In this document: one piece after another, positions 50,623 through 60,354 of the stretch
Numbering within the stretch: the first letter of the stretch is position 1
How the letters are laid out: every line of letters begins with the position of its first letter
Source: an uncultured Pelagibacteraceae bacterium
Lineage (GTDB): Bacteria > Pseudomonadota > Alphaproteobacteria > Pelagibacterales > Pelagibacteraceae
DNA: 64,000 nucleotides
Assembly (NCBI GenBank): GCA_902524995.1
Contig: CABZFJ010000002.1
Coordinates: 1-64,000 of the forward strand
Reading direction: 5' to 3'
Notes under the pieces: generated by a model
The model's input: only the letters and a program-made list of their open reading frames with translations
Database searches by the model: none
What the model was told of the DNA's origin: nothing
Translations under genes and position numbers: made by a program

Positions 50623-51285
50623 TTAATTGACTTTCCAATCTGTCTCGAATGTAACGTAATTTACTTGAAGACATCTTCTCTCTTTTACTATTTCTTTTTT
50701 TTCCATACCATGCCAAGTGTTAGGGCCACTTGAAAAGAAATAACCATAATTATCTTTATAAGGAACAGTTTTTGCTAATTTTAGATTTTCATCATAAAAA
50801 TCTGTACCTAAATCTTCTTTTTCATTATGTTTGTTTACAAATAATAAACATGACATCAGTTTTTCTTTAATATCGCAATGTGGTTTTAACCAGAATCCTT
50901 TTCTATCACAGATAACTTCAACTCTTACATATGAATTAGAAAGATCTTTATTTATCATTTCGGCAATTTTTTTGTAAGTTGATGGATTTTGAAGTTCTTT
51001 AACAAATTCAACGAGATTAGGAAATTGATTTGAATTTTCTTTTGTCACAAAACATCTAAATTTTAATGCCTTTCCTCCATCTGATATACCTTCTCTAAAC
51101 TTACCTTCGCCTCCATCAATTGCTCTTGTACCATCGTAGTTTAAATTATGTTCTATTGGGTTAGCTATATCGGCGTTTACAATTTCCTGAACTTGGCCAT
51201 CAGTTAGTGGTTGATTCAATTCCCAATGTTCAAAAGGCACTTTGTGATTTGAAGAATTATTTAATATTGAATTTAAAAATGCCAT
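50623..51285 (-). CDS. 2-oxoglutarate/Fe(II) oxygenase superfamily protein
   Basis: 220 residues. Iron ligands HxD in KPHCDIKEKL (His136, Asp138) and His192 in NTWHGMEKK, with Arg203 or 204 in ERRCLQVNYV for 2-oxoglutarate. Double-stranded beta-helix pattern. The substrate cannot be told. Start ATG overlaps the ELM1-family stop as TAATG, so both are co-expressed. It is convergent with carB, 2 bp apart. Confidence 0.8.
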   Translation of the reverse strand: MAFLNSILNNSSNHKVPFEHWELNQPLTDGQVQEIVNADIANPIEHNLNYDGTRAIDGGEGKFREGISDGGKALKFRCFVTKENSNQFPNLVEFVKELQNPSTYKKIAEMINKDLSNSYVRVEVICDRKGFWLKPHCDIKEKLMSCLLFVNKHNEKEDLGTDFYDENLKLAKTVPYKDNYGYFFSSGPNTWHGMEKKEIVKERRCLQVNYVTFETDWKVN

Positions 51286-52232
51286 TATAATTGAATTTTA
51301 TCTTTAATGATATTTGCTACTCTATTCGTTTCATCTAATTTTTCATAGTTCCAATTTTCTAATTTTTCTCCTAATTCTCTAATAATTTTCATTTCTTGAA
51401 ATGATTTTCTTAAATTTTTAAATCTTTTATCGCTTTTTATAGGTGGAATAGTGGCAATATAAATTGGTTTTCCAGTTAAAGCTGCCTCAGAAATCATAGA
51501 GCTTGAATCGCAGGTAACAACTATATGTTTTGATATTGCAAGAGCACTTAAATAGGCTTTTTTATCAACACCATCTAATACTAAATGATCGTTTCCAAAA
51601 TATATTTTTGCATGTTCTATAGTTCCCTTTGGTGTTCTCATAGAGGGGATGACTACTAAATTAAGATTATTTTCTTTAACTAAATAATTTACTTTTGAAA
51701 AAATTTCTTGGATATTTCTATCCGAATAATCATAATACTGAGTAGGACCACCAATTATTAATGAAATTATATTTTTATCCCTCAATTTGCTTGAAATACT
51801 TAACAAATATTCTTTGTCTTTTTCAATTTCTTCACTTGTTAAATAATGAATGGCTCCTTTTGTTTTCAAAACATTATGTCCATCGAGATTATCGTGCTCA
51901 GGCACTATAACTAGATCAAAATTATCTAGTTTTATCTTTGGGTTTTGAATATGAATGTTAAATACTTTTTTCTTTGAATTTTTTTTTAAGAATAATGATG
52001 GAATAATACTTTTTCTTCCGCATGAAATTAATAAATCAACATCTTCGCATTCAATTTTTTTAAAAACTGAGTCGGAAACTGGAGTGAATTTTGGTGGAAT
52101 AATTTTCCAGAAACCTTTTGTTTCAACTGTGTGGTGAGAAAAATTTATATCTAAAGCTTTAGCCAAACCTTCTACTTGGCTAATCATCCCGTGCATACCT
52201 TCTGTTAATAATATACCTTTCAATTTAGTCAT
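51285..52232 (-). CDS. ELM1-family (DUF1022) protein
   Basis: 315 residues of the family named after the plant mitochondrial fission protein ELM1, widespread in alphaproteobacteria. GT-B-like glycosyltransferase pattern: GILLTEGMHGMISQVEGLAKAL at the start (split between two strands), DLLISCGRKSIIPSL, SLIIGGPTQYYDY and the later VTCDSSSMISEAALTGKPIYI. The bacterial function is not established; a glycosyltransferase-like activity is possible. It is divergent from trxB with 21 bp between starts. Confidence 0.85.
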   Translation of the reverse strand: MTKLKGILLTEGMHGMISQVEGLAKALDINFSHHTVETKGFWKIIPPKFTPVSDSVFKKIECEDVDLLISCGRKSIIPSLFLKKNSKKKVFNIHIQNPKIKLDNFDLVIVPEHDNLDGHNVLKTKGAIHYLTSEEIEKDKEYLLSISSKLRDKNIISLIIGGPTQYYDYSDRNIQEIFSKVNYLVKENNLNLVVIPSMRTPKGTIEHAKIYFGNDHLVLDGVDKKAYLSALAISKHIVVTCDSSSMISEAALTGKPIYIATIPPIKSDKRFKNLRKSFQEMKIIRELGEKLENWNYEKLDETNRVANIIKDKIQL

Positions 52233-52253
52233 TAATCATTATATAGCTTTCAT

Positions 52254-53198
52254 ATGAGCGAAAATCCAACTAAACAGACAAAAGTGTTAATAATTGGGTC
52301 AGGTCCCGCTGGATATACAGCAGCAATTTATGCTGCAAGAGCAATGCTAAAACCAATATTAGTTCATGGTATGGAGCCTGGTGGCCAACTGACAACTACA
52401 ACCGATGTTGAGAATTTCCCTGGATTTAAAGATGTAATACAAGGGCCATGGCTTATGGATCAAATGAAAGGTCAGGCAGAAGTAGTTGGAACTCAAATGA
52501 TTCAAGATCATATTGCATCAGTGGACTTAAAATCTAAGCCATTTAGAGCTGTTGGAGATAGTGGGCAAATTTATGAAGCAGATTCAATTATTATTTCTAC
52601 TGGAGCTCAAGCTAGATGGTTAAATATTGACTCTGAACAAAATTTCAGAGGTTTTGGTGTATCTGCATGTGCAACATGTGATGGATTTTTCTTCAAAGAC
52701 AAAACAGTTGCTGTTGTCGGAGGAGGAAATGCTGCAGTTGAAGAAGCTATGTTTTTAACAAAATTTGCCTCAAAGGTTCAGCTCATACACAGAAGAGATA
52801 GTCTAAGAGCAGAAAAATTACTTCAAAAGAAATTAATGGAAAATAAAAAAATTGAAATAATTTGGGACTCCGTTGTTGATGAAGTTATTGGGGATAATGA
52901 TCCTAAAAATGTAACTGGATTAAAAATTAAAAATGTTAAAACAAATAAAATAGACGAACTAAAAATTGATGGATTGTTTGTAGCTATAGGACATGATCCA
53001 GCAACGTCATTATTTAAAGACCAACTAGAAATGGATAATGAGGGTTATTTAATTACAAAACCGGAATCTACGGAAACAAATATACCAGGAGTTTTTGCTG
53101 CTGGTGATGTAAAAGATAAAATATTTAGACAGGCCGTTACAGCAGCTGGAATGGGATGTATGGCAGCATTAGAGGCTGAAAAACATTTATCCGAATAA
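52254..53198 (+). CDS. trxB: Thioredoxin reductase TrxB
   Basis: NADPH/FAD enzyme that reduces thioredoxin. It is 314 residues. FAD site IIGSGPAGYTAAIYAAR, redox-active pair in ACATCDGFF, NADPH site VVGGGNAAVEEA, and the FAAGDVKDK block near the C-terminus. It is followed directly by the reductase below via TAATG. Confidence 0.97.
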   Translation: MSENPTKQTKVLIIGSGPAGYTAAIYAARAMLKPILVHGMEPGGQLTTTTDVENFPGFKDVIQGPWLMDQMKGQAEVVGTQMIQDHIASVDLKSKPFRAVGDSGQIYEADSIIISTGAQARWLNIDSEQNFRGFGVSACATCDGFFFKDKTVAVVGGGNAAVEEAMFLTKFASKVQLIHRRDSLRAEKLLQKKLMENKKIEIIWDSVVDEVIGDNDPKNVTGLKIKNVKTNKIDELKIDGLFVAIGHDPATSLFKDQLEMDNEGYLITKPESTETNIPGVFAAGDVKDKIFRQAVTAAGMGCMAALEAEKHLSE

Positions 53199-54217
53199 TG
53201 AATGAAACAGTATTGTTAACGGGTATAAGTGGATGGATCGCTAAACACACTGCAATTGAATTATTAAAATCGGGATATAAAGTTTTAGGCACTGTTAGAG
53301 ATTCTGGTTTAATAGAGCAAACAAAAAAAACCATAAATGAATATGCACCAATTGATAAATTATCATTTGTCGAATTAGATCTTTTGAAAGACGAGGGTTG
53401 GGACGAAGCATTAAAAGGCTGTAAGTATGTAATGCATGTGGCTTCTCCTTTCCCTTTAAAGACCTCTAGAGATCGTGAAAGTCTTGTTCCAACAGCTAAA
53501 GATGGAACTATAAGAGTTTTAAAAGCTGCTGTTAATGCGGGAGTTAAACGTATTATTAAAACTTCTTCAATTGCAACAATGTTTAGAAAACCTAATAGGA
53601 CAAATCCATATACATTTGGTGAAAATGATTGGAGTGATGCTAATTGGAAAGGTTGCAATGATTACTTTGTTTCAAAAATCAAGGCTGAAAAAGCAGCTTG
53701 GGAATTTATGGAGAATAAAGGTTTAAAGAATAAGTTGGTATGTATATGTCCTGGAGGTGTCTTTGGAGACGCTTTAGATACTAAAGAAAAAACTTCGATA
53801 AGTTATGTTAAATTATTTCTAGAAGGTAAATATCCAGGTGCTCCGGATTTTAGTATTTTAGTCTCAGATATGAAAGATGTTGTGAAAGCTCACATCAATT
53901 CTTTAACAAGACCAGATGTTGGTGGAAGACGACTTATAATTGGCTCTGAGGTCAAAAGAATGATAGATTTTTCTGATATTATGGCTGAAGCATTACCTAA
54001 ATATTCAAAAAAACTTCCAAAAAGAGTGTTGCCAAACTTTTTAGTGAGAATAATTAGTCATCTGGATACGAGTGCAAAAATGATGGTTCCAGATTTAGGG
54101 ATACAAATGCAAACTGATGCTTCGTATGCTGAAGATTTATTGGGATTTAAATTTCAGCCGGCTAGAGGATGTATTGAGGATGCAGCAAAATCAGTAGTTA
54201 GACTTGGATTAGTATAA
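53198..54217 (+). CDS. NAD(P)-dependent extended SDR, dihydroflavonol-4-reductase-like
   Basis: 339 residues. Nucleotide-binding TGISGWIAKHTAIELL (10-25 or so; a variant of GxxGxxG), then VMHVASPFP, and the catalytic YFVSKIKAE (YxxxK). This pattern belongs to the DFR/cinnamoyl-CoA reductase group that reduces aldehydes or ketones. The substrate is unknown. It shares one base with the trxB stop, so it should be co-transcribed. Confidence 0.85.
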   Translation: MNETVLLTGISGWIAKHTAIELLKSGYKVLGTVRDSGLIEQTKKTINEYAPIDKLSFVELDLLKDEGWDEALKGCKYVMHVASPFPLKTSRDRESLVPTAKDGTIRVLKAAVNAGVKRIIKTSSIATMFRKPNRTNPYTFGENDWSDANWKGCNDYFVSKIKAEKAAWEFMENKGLKNKLVCICPGGVFGDALDTKEKTSISYVKLFLEGKYPGAPDFSILVSDMKDVVKAHINSLTRPDVGGRRLIIGSEVKRMIDFSDIMAEALPKYSKKLPKRVLPNFLVRIISHLDTSAKMMVPDLGIQMQTDASYAEDLLGFKFQPARGCIEDAAKSVVRLGLV

Positions 54218-54283
54218 TATCAATAATTTACAAGCTATTTCGGTATAGAATAAAAAGTTATTTTAAATTATAAAAGAATGTAA

Positions 54284-54658
54284 ATGGAAAACATTGTAAA
54301 GCAAATCCAGCTTGTAGCATTAGTAATCATTTTAGTTAGTACAGTTATTGCTTTTGGGCAAGAAATGTACCAGATGATACTTGTGCAAAGAGTTACTTTA
54401 GCAGATCTGCTTTTACTTTTCCTATATCTTGAAGTACTTGCAATGGTTAGAGTTTTTTGGGAGAGCCAATCAATTCAAATTACACTGCCATTATTTATTG
54501 CTATAACCGCACTGGCTAGATTTATTATTTTACAAGGAAAATCACTAAATCCAGAGATATTACTTTATGAAGCTGGTGCGATTGTTTTAATTGCTTTAGC
54601 GATTGTAATTTTAAGATTTAGAAATTCCTCTCTAATTGGACTAAATAAAAAAAAATAG
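54284..54658 (+). CDS. psiE: PsiE-family membrane protein
   Basis: 124 residues with four membrane segments (about 8-28, 39-58, 64-83 and 91-110), the PsiE layout. Segment LADLLLLFLYLEVLAMVRVFW is family-typical (positions near 39-59). PsiE is named for phosphate-starvation induction in E. coli. No pho box was found here. Function not known. Confidence 0.8.
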   Translation: MENIVKQIQLVALVIILVSTVIAFGQEMYQMILVQRVTLADLLLLFLYLEVLAMVRVFWESQSIQITLPLFIAITALARFIILQGKSLNPEILLYEAGAIVLIALAIVILRFRNSSLIGLNKKK

Positions 54659-54663
54659 TTTTA

Positions 54664-55848
54664 TCATAAATCCTCACAAAACTTTTTAATTCTAGTCATT
54701 GCTATTTTAATCTTTACCATTGAAGTTGCGTATGAAATTCTAAAATATCCATCTAAACCAAATGCTGAGCCTTGAACAACTGCAACATTTTGTTTTTCTA
54801 AAAGTTGTTGGACAAAATCGGTATCTTTTTTAAGTTTAGTTCTTTTATTTAGCAGTTTTTTACAATTCGGAAATACGTAAAATGCACCATTAGGTTTCAA
54901 GCAGCTGATACCATCAATATTATTTAAACTTTTGACAACAAAATCTCTTCTTTCTTTAAATGATTTTGCTCTTTTTTTAATAAAATCTTGTTTGCCATTC
55001 AAAGCTTCAACAGCTGCTGCTTGACTAATTGATGAAGGATTCGAAGTAGACTGAGATTGAATTTTTCTAATTGCAGAAATTATTTCTTTGGGTCCAGCTG
55101 CATAACCAATCCTCCAACCAGTCATTGCATAAGATTTGCTCACTCCATTCATTGTTAATGTTCGAGTTTTTAATTTTGAAATTTGAGCAATAGTAAAAAA
55201 TTTAAAATTATCGTATTTAACATGCTCATAAATATCATCGCTCAAAATGTGAACTTTTTTGTTTTTGATTAAAACCTTCGCTAATTTTTGAATTTCTGAT
55301 TTGCTGTATCCAGATCCAGTTGGATTAGATGGAGAATTAAGAATTATCCATTTTGTTTTTTTTGATATAGCAGCTTTTAGTTTTGCAGGTGTAATTTTAA
55401 ATCCATCTTTTTCGTCACATTTTACAATTTTTGGTTTTCCTCCAGCTAAAAGGACCATGTCCGGATAAGATACCCAAAAAGGTGCAGGGATAATTACTTC
55501 ATCTCCTTTATTTAAAGTTGCCATGAAAGTATTGTAAAGAACTTGTTTACCTCCAGTCCCGACAGTTATTTCTTCTAATTTATAATTTAATTTATTTTCT
55601 CTTTTAAATTTTTTTATAATAGCTTTTTTTAATGCTGGAGTTCCATCAACTGCAGTATATTTAGTATCTCCATCTCTTATAGCTTTTATGGCAGCATTTT
55701 TAACATTAACAGGAGTATCAAAATCAGGTTCACCAGCTCCTAATCCAATTACATCTTTTCCTGCAGCTTTTAATTCTCTAGCTTTTTGAGTAACAGCAAT
55801 GGTTGGTGATGGTTTAATTCTTTTTAAATTATTAGATATTATGCTCAT
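54664..55848 (-). CDS. aspC: Aspartate aminotransferase (class I, Ib subgroup)
   Basis: PLP enzyme interconverting aspartate/oxaloacetate with glutamate. It is 394 residues from the ATG at 55848 (MSIISNNLKRIKPSPTIAV), the usual start. An upstream in-frame ATG at 55902 would reach into the uvrB coding region and is not favoured. Visible: GLGAGEPDFDTP, NSPSNPTGSGY, the PLP lysine in GVSKSYAMTGWRIGY and FRISYATSM with the carboxylate Arg. It is divergent from uvrB with 36 bp between. Confidence 0.93.
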   Translation of the reverse strand: MSIISNNLKRIKPSPTIAVTQKARELKAAGKDVIGLGAGEPDFDTPVNVKNAAIKAIRDGDTKYTAVDGTPALKKAIIKKFKRENKLNYKLEEITVGTGGKQVLYNTFMATLNKGDEVIIPAPFWVSYPDMVLLAGGKPKIVKCDEKDGFKITPAKLKAAISKKTKWIILNSPSNPTGSGYSKSEIQKLAKVLIKNKKVHILSDDIYEHVKYDNFKFFTIAQISKLKTRTLTMNGVSKSYAMTGWRIGYAAGPKEIISAIRKIQSQSTSNPSSISQAAAVEALNGKQDFIKKRAKSFKERRDFVVKSLNNIDGISCLKPNGAFYVFPNCKKLLNKRTKLKKDTDFVQQLLEKQNVAVVQGSAFGLDGYFRISYATSMVKIKIAMTRIKKFCEDL

Positions 55849-55884
55849 TGAATTATGAAAATATTCAATTACGTTATTTAATAT

Positions 55885-58059
55885 ATGGAGAATACATATC
55901 AAGACCTAATTACAGACATTCAGAGCAAAAATCCTAAAATCAGTGGAAAACTTGAAGGTGGAAAAAAATTCAAAATTAAGTCTGATTTTACTCCTGCTGG
56001 TGATCAGCCAGAAGCTATCAAAAAGTTGGTTCAGGGGGCTAATAAAGATTTATTTAATCAGGTTTTACTGGGTGTAACTGGATCCGGTAAAACATTTACA
56101 ATGGCTAAAGTGATTGAAGCTACTAACAGACCAGCTTTAATACTTGCGCCAAACAAAACTTTAGCAGCTCAACTCTATGGTGAAATGAAAACTTTTTTTC
56201 CAGAAAATGCAGTTGAATACTTTGTCTCTTACTACGATTACTACACTCCTGAAGCATATGTTCCTAGATCAGACACATACATTGAAAAAGAAGCATCTAT
56301 AAATGAGCAGATAGATAGAATGAGACACTCAGCAACAAGATCTCTTCTAGAAAGAGACGATGTTTTAATTGTTGCAAGTGTTTCGTGTATTTATGGTCTT
56401 GGGTCAGTAGAAGCTTACAGCAAAATGACTTTAACTCTTCAAAAAAACAATGAATATAATAGAGAACAAATAATAAAATCTCTTGTTGCTCTTCAGTACA
56501 AGAGAAATGATCAAAATTTTTTTAGAGGAACATTTAGAGCAAGAGGAGAGTATTTAGAGATTTTTCCATCTCACTTAGAAGACCGTGCTTGGAGATTAAG
56601 TTTATTTGGAGATAAGTTAGAAAAAATTGAAGAATTTGATCCTTTAACTGGAGATCAGGTAAGAGATCTAAATTTAATAAAGGTTTATGCTAATTCTCAT
56701 TACATCACTCCTAAACCAACTGTTGAACAAGCTGTGATAAAAATCAGAAAAGAATTAGAAGAGACATTAAAAAAACATAAATCAGAAAATAAACTTTTAG
56801 AGGCTCAAAGATTAGAGGAAAGGACAAAGTTTGATTTAGAAATGATAGAAGCAACAGGTTCATGCGCAGGTATCGAAAACTATTCTAGGTTTTTGTCTGG
56901 AAGAAAACCAGGTGAGCCACCTCCTACTCTATTTGAATACTTTCCTGATAACACATTAGTTTTTGTTGATGAATCTCATGTTACAGTTCCTCAACTTAAT
57001 GGGATGTTTAAGGGAGATAGATCAAGAAAAAGTACATTAGCTGAGTATGGTTTTAGATTGCCATCTTGCATGGACAACAGACCATTAAAATTTGAAGAAT
57101 GGGATCTAATGAGGACACAAACTGTTTTTGTATCGGCAACTCCTGGCCCATGGGAATTAGAGCAAACTAAGGGCAAGTTTATTGATCAGGTAATAAGACC
57201 TACAGGGTTAATAGATCCACCGGTTGAGATTAGACCAGCAAAAAATCAAGTGGATGACTTAATGCATGAATGCAAAGAAGTAGTTGAAAAAAATTATAGA
57301 GTTTTGGTTACAACACTTACAAAAAAAATGGCTGAAGACTTAACAGAATACCTTCATGAAAATGGTATCAAAGTCAGATATCTACATTCAGATATTGATA
57401 CTCTAGAAAGAATTGAAATAATGCGTGACTTAAGAATGGGTGTATTTGATGTTTTGGTAGGAATTAATTTATTAAGAGAAGGTTTAGATATTCCAGAATG
57501 TGCATTAGTTGGAATTCTAGATGCTGATAAGGAAGGTTTTTTAAGATCGGAAACATCTTTAATTCAAACAATTGGAAGGGCTGCTAGGAACGTGGATGGA
57601 AAAGTTATTCTTTACGCTGATAAGGAAACAAAAAGTATCAAGAAAGCAATAAAAGAGACTGATAGGAGAAGAAAAATTCAATTAGAATATAATAAGAAAA
57701 ACAACATAGATGCTAAATCCGTAAAAAAAGAAATAAGTGATATTTTAGAGAGTGTTTACGAAAAAGATTATGTCAAAATAAGTGAAGGATCAAATATTGG
57801 TGGCAACCTTAAAAAACATTTGAAAGGTCTTGATAAAAAAATGAAAGAAGCTGCTTCTAACTTAGAATTTGAAGAAGCTGCCAAAATTAGAGACGAAATG
57901 AGAAAACTTCAAAGTACAGAATTAGAAATTACTTTAAACCCTAAAATTAGACAGTACGATGTTAAAAATAAAATTTATCCTAAAGGTAGATCTACATTAG
58001 GAATGCCTGGCACAAGGGTTACAAAAAAAAGAGATAAAAAATGGAAGCACGGAAGATAA
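55885..58059 (+). CDS. uvrB: UvrABC excinuclease subunit B
   Basis: Damage-verification helicase of nucleotide excision repair. It is 724 residues. Walker [11 protein letters not shown], the beta-hairpin [23 protein letters not shown] (DEAH-like), motif V/VI with [13 protein letters not shown] and QTIGRAARN, and the UVR domain near the end ([14 protein letters not shown]) that contacts UvrC. uvrC is also in this run. Confidence 0.98.
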   Translation: MENTYQDLITDIQSKNPKISGKLEGGKKFKIKSDFTPAGDQPEAIKKLVQGANKDLFNQVLLGVTGSGKTFTMAKVIEATNRPALILAPNKTLAAQLYGEMKTFFPENAVEYFVSYYDYYTPEAYVPRSDTYIEKEASINEQIDRMRHSATRSLLERDDVLIVASVSCIYGLGSVEAYSKMTLTLQKNNEYNREQIIKSLVALQYKRNDQNFFRGTFRARGEYLEIFPSHLEDRAWRLSLFGDKLEKIEEFDPLTGDQVRDLNLIKVYANSHYITPKPTVEQAVIKIRKELEETLKKHKSENKLLEAQRLEERTKFDLEMIEATGSCAGIENYSRFLSGRKPGEPPPTLFEYFPDNTLVFVDESHVTVPQLNGMFKGDRSRKSTLAEYGFRLPSCMDNRPLKFEEWDLMRTQTVFVSATPGPWELEQTKGKFIDQVIRPTGLIDPPVEIRPAKNQVDDLMHECKEVVEKNYRVLVTTLTKKMAEDLTEYLHENGIKVRYLHSDIDTLERIEIMRDLRMGVFDVLVGINLLREGLDIPECALVGILDADKEGFLRSETSLIQTIGRAARNVDGKVILYADKETKSIKKAIKETDRRRKIQLEYNKKNNIDAKSVKKEISDILESVYEKDYVKISEGSNIGGNLKKHLKGLDKKMKEAASNLEFEEAAKIRDEMRKLQSTELEITLNPKIRQYDVKNKIYPKGRSTLGMPGTRVTKKRDKKWKHGR

Positions 58060-58796
58060 TAATTACTGGAGCGGCAACTCGGATGGGGGCTGCGATAGCT
58101 AAAAAATTATCTGGGCCAAATATTGAAATTGTTATCCATTATAACACATCTAGATCGAAAGCAGAAAATCTTAAAAAAGATTTAAATAAAATTGGTACAA
58201 AAATTTATCTAGCACAAGCAGATTTAACTAAAGAAAAAGAAATAGAAAGAATGCTTAAATTTTCAAAATCAAAATTGAAGTATTTTGATTGTTTAATTAA
58301 TAATGCTTCATTATTTGAGAATGATAAACTTGAAAATTTTACAACAAAAAGTTGGGAAAGCCATTTAAAAGTGAATTTAAAAGCGCCAGCTTTATTATCA
58401 AAAGGTTTTGCTAAAAATGCTAGGGGTAAAAACAATAATATTATTAATATAATTGATCAAAGAATATTTAAATTAACTCCATATTTTTTTTCATATACAT
58501 TAAGTAAAACTGGTCTTTACACCTTAACCAAAACTAGCGCCATGAGGCTTGCCCCAAATATTAGAGTGAATGGAATTGCTCCAGGCCCAACTATTAAAAA
58601 TAAAAGACAATCTAATAAACATTTTAAAAAACAATACATGGCAACGCCGTTGAAAAAACAGACAGATGTTCAAGAGATCTGCAATGCTGTAGACTTTTTT
58701 ATTAAAAATAGATCTATTACTGGTCAAGTTTTAGCAATTGATAGTGGCCAAAACTTAAACTGGCAAACGCCAGATATCACGGGAGGAAAAGAATGA
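58041..58796 (+). CDS. Short-chain dehydrogenase, pteridine-reductase/FolM-like
   Basis: 251 residues. SDR motif [16 protein letters not shown] (TGxxxxxGxxxA), INNAS, and [13 protein letters not shown] (YxxxK). The TGAATRMG form with basic residue is typical of pteridine reductases and FolM rather than fatty-acid reductases. A role in making tetrahydropterin or dihydrofolate is supported by folB two genes on. Overlaps uvrB by 19 bp and the hydrolase by ATGA. Substrate not certain. Confidence 0.85.
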   Translation: MEARKIIITGAATRMGAAIAKKLSGPNIEIVIHYNTSRSKAENLKKDLNKIGTKIYLAQADLTKEKEIERMLKFSKSKLKYFDCLINNASLFENDKLENFTTKSWESHLKVNLKAPALLSKGFAKNARGKNNNIINIIDQRIFKLTPYFFSYTLSKTGLYTLTKTSAMRLAPNIRVNGIAPGPTIKNKRQSNKHFKKQYMATPLKKQTDVQEICNAVDFFIKNRSITGQVLAIDSGQNLNWQTPDITGGKE

Positions 58797-59929
58797 AAAA
58801 ATTAATTCTGTTAATAATTTTTGTACTTTTCACAACTATGGCTTATTCGCATTCTACAAAAAATTTAAGCCTAGATACAAAAGTAGAATGTAAAAAAAGT
58901 AAATCAATGCTTAATTGGGTTTCTAAAAATAAATATTATAAGGGCGGAGAATTAATTAAATATCAGTCTTACACTGGATTTGATCAAAGGACTGTAATTA
59001 TTGGTGGTCACAAAAAAAATCCGATTGAAATAACAGGATATCTTCAACTTCCAAAAGGAGAGTCGAAAGTACCTATTGTAATATGGACACACAGCAGTGG
59101 TGGTCCAGGAAATTATATTTGGAATGACTTTACTTATCATGCACACAAAAAACTTTTAGAAGAAGGAATAGGAGTTATGTTCATAGATAATTTCTGTCCT
59201 CGGGGGGCGAAAGACACATGGAGAGATCAATCAAAGGTGCCATTAATTAATGGTGCAATCGATGGAATTTTAGCTTTAAAATTACTCAAATCTCACCCAA
59301 GGTCCAATGGAAAATTTGGGACAACTGGGCATTCCAGAGGAGGAACTAATAGTCTTTATATGGCAGATATAAAATTTACATCTTTATTTTTAGATGGAAC
59401 CGAAGGTTTTAATGCAATATTACCTGAGGCTGCCGAATGTCACTCGGCTGGTCTATTTGCAAATCCAGAACTAACAACTAACACAAAATTATTATATGTT
59501 CATGGTGGTTCTGATGATTATACTTTAGCTGAACCATGTGTAGAACATATTAAAAGAATTAAAGCCAAACCCAATCAAATAGAAATTGATATAAAAGAAG
59601 GATGGTACCATGAATTTCATATGGGCAAAAAACCATTTAAAGTAAGAGGTGCAATGACAACCGGGAAGTGTCCAGATTTTTTCATTGATGATAAAGGTTA
59701 TGCAACTAATCCTACTTGGGGTGAGTGGATGATAAATAAACATAAACTTTATAAATCTCTAGAAGAATTTTATGATGCAGCTCAAATTGAACCAAGAAAA
59801 ACATGGAAACAAGCTTTTAAAATAATGAAGAAAGAAAAATGTTTATCAAAGGGAGTTACAATAGGAGGACAAAATCAGGATATATATATGCCTCAATTCA
59901 TAAATTTCTTCAAAGAAAATTTATTATAA
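58793..59929 (+). CDS. Secreted alpha/beta hydrolase, dienelactone-hydrolase-like
   Basis: 378 residues with a signal peptide (to about Ser20, TMAYSHS). The alpha/beta-hydrolase nucleophile elbow is GHSRGGTNS (a GxSxG), the oxyanion strand PIVIWTHSSGGPGNY, and the likely acid and base are Asp in VHGGSDDYTL and His in GWYHEFHM. Exported to the periplasm. The substrate is unknown. It lies between the pteridine reductase-like gene and folB but need not share the pathway. Confidence 0.8.
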   Translation: MKKLILLIIFVLFTTMAYSHSTKNLSLDTKVECKKSKSMLNWVSKNKYYKGGELIKYQSYTGFDQRTVIIGGHKKNPIEITGYLQLPKGESKVPIVIWTHSSGGPGNYIWNDFTYHAHKKLLEEGIGVMFIDNFCPRGAKDTWRDQSKVPLINGAIDGILALKLLKSHPRSNGKFGTTGHSRGGTNSLYMADIKFTSLFLDGTEGFNAILPEAAECHSAGLFANPELTTNTKLLYVHGGSDDYTLAEPCVEHIKRIKAKPNQIEIDIKEGWYHEFHMGKKPFKVRGAMTTGKCPDFFIDDKGYATNPTWGEWMINKHKLYKSLEEFYDAAQIEPRKTWKQAFKIMKKEKCLSKGVTIGGQNQDIYMPQFINFFKENLL

Positions 59930-60354
59930 TGAAAAAAAATAATTTAAAGATTGTTAAAATAGATAAAACAAAGAGCTTATTTAATTACGAAAAAAAAGTT
60001 TTGATAAAAGAATTAATATTGGGATTAAAGCTTGGTTATTTTGATTTTGAAAAAGAAAAACCTCAAAAAGTAAAATTTAATTTAGAAGTAAATTATCAAG
60101 ATAAAAAGCCTTCGAATGACAAAGATATTAAATCGATAGTAAATTATTCTAAAATAGTAAAATTAATAAAAAAATTAGTAAAAAATAAACATTACAATTT
60201 TCTTGAAACATTGGCAGAAGATGTTTTTGATGAGCTATTCAAAGATAAAAGAATAGATAAAATTACTCTTCAAATCGAAAAATTAGAAATAATGAAGGAT
60301 TGCAGCTCAGTTGGGATCCAAATTTCTAAAAAAAGAAGCCATGATCAACTCTGA
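59929..60354 (+). CDS. folB: Dihydroneopterin aldolase-like FolB
   Basis: 141 residues from an ATG that overlaps the hydrolase stop as TAATG. FolB/FolX fold: [29 protein letters not shown] (strand-helix), the catalytic glutamate in [17 protein letters not shown] and the C-terminal IQIEKLE-type strand ([19 protein letters not shown]). It forms 7,8-dihydroneopterin cleavage products in folate synthesis. It overlaps uvrC by 14 bp. Confidence 0.85.
   Translation: MKKNNLKIVKIDKTKSLFNYEKKVLIKELILGLKLGYFDFEKEKPQKVKFNLEVNYQDKKPSNDKDIKSIVNYSKIVKLIKKLVKNKHYNFLETLAEDVFDELFKDKRIDKITLQIEKLEIMKDCSSVGIQISKKRSHDQL

Noticed and set aside
53137-53658. 173-codon minus-strand frame across the trxB/reductase junction
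   Set aside because: It lies antisense to two well-supported genes with conserved motifs and shows no domain of its own.
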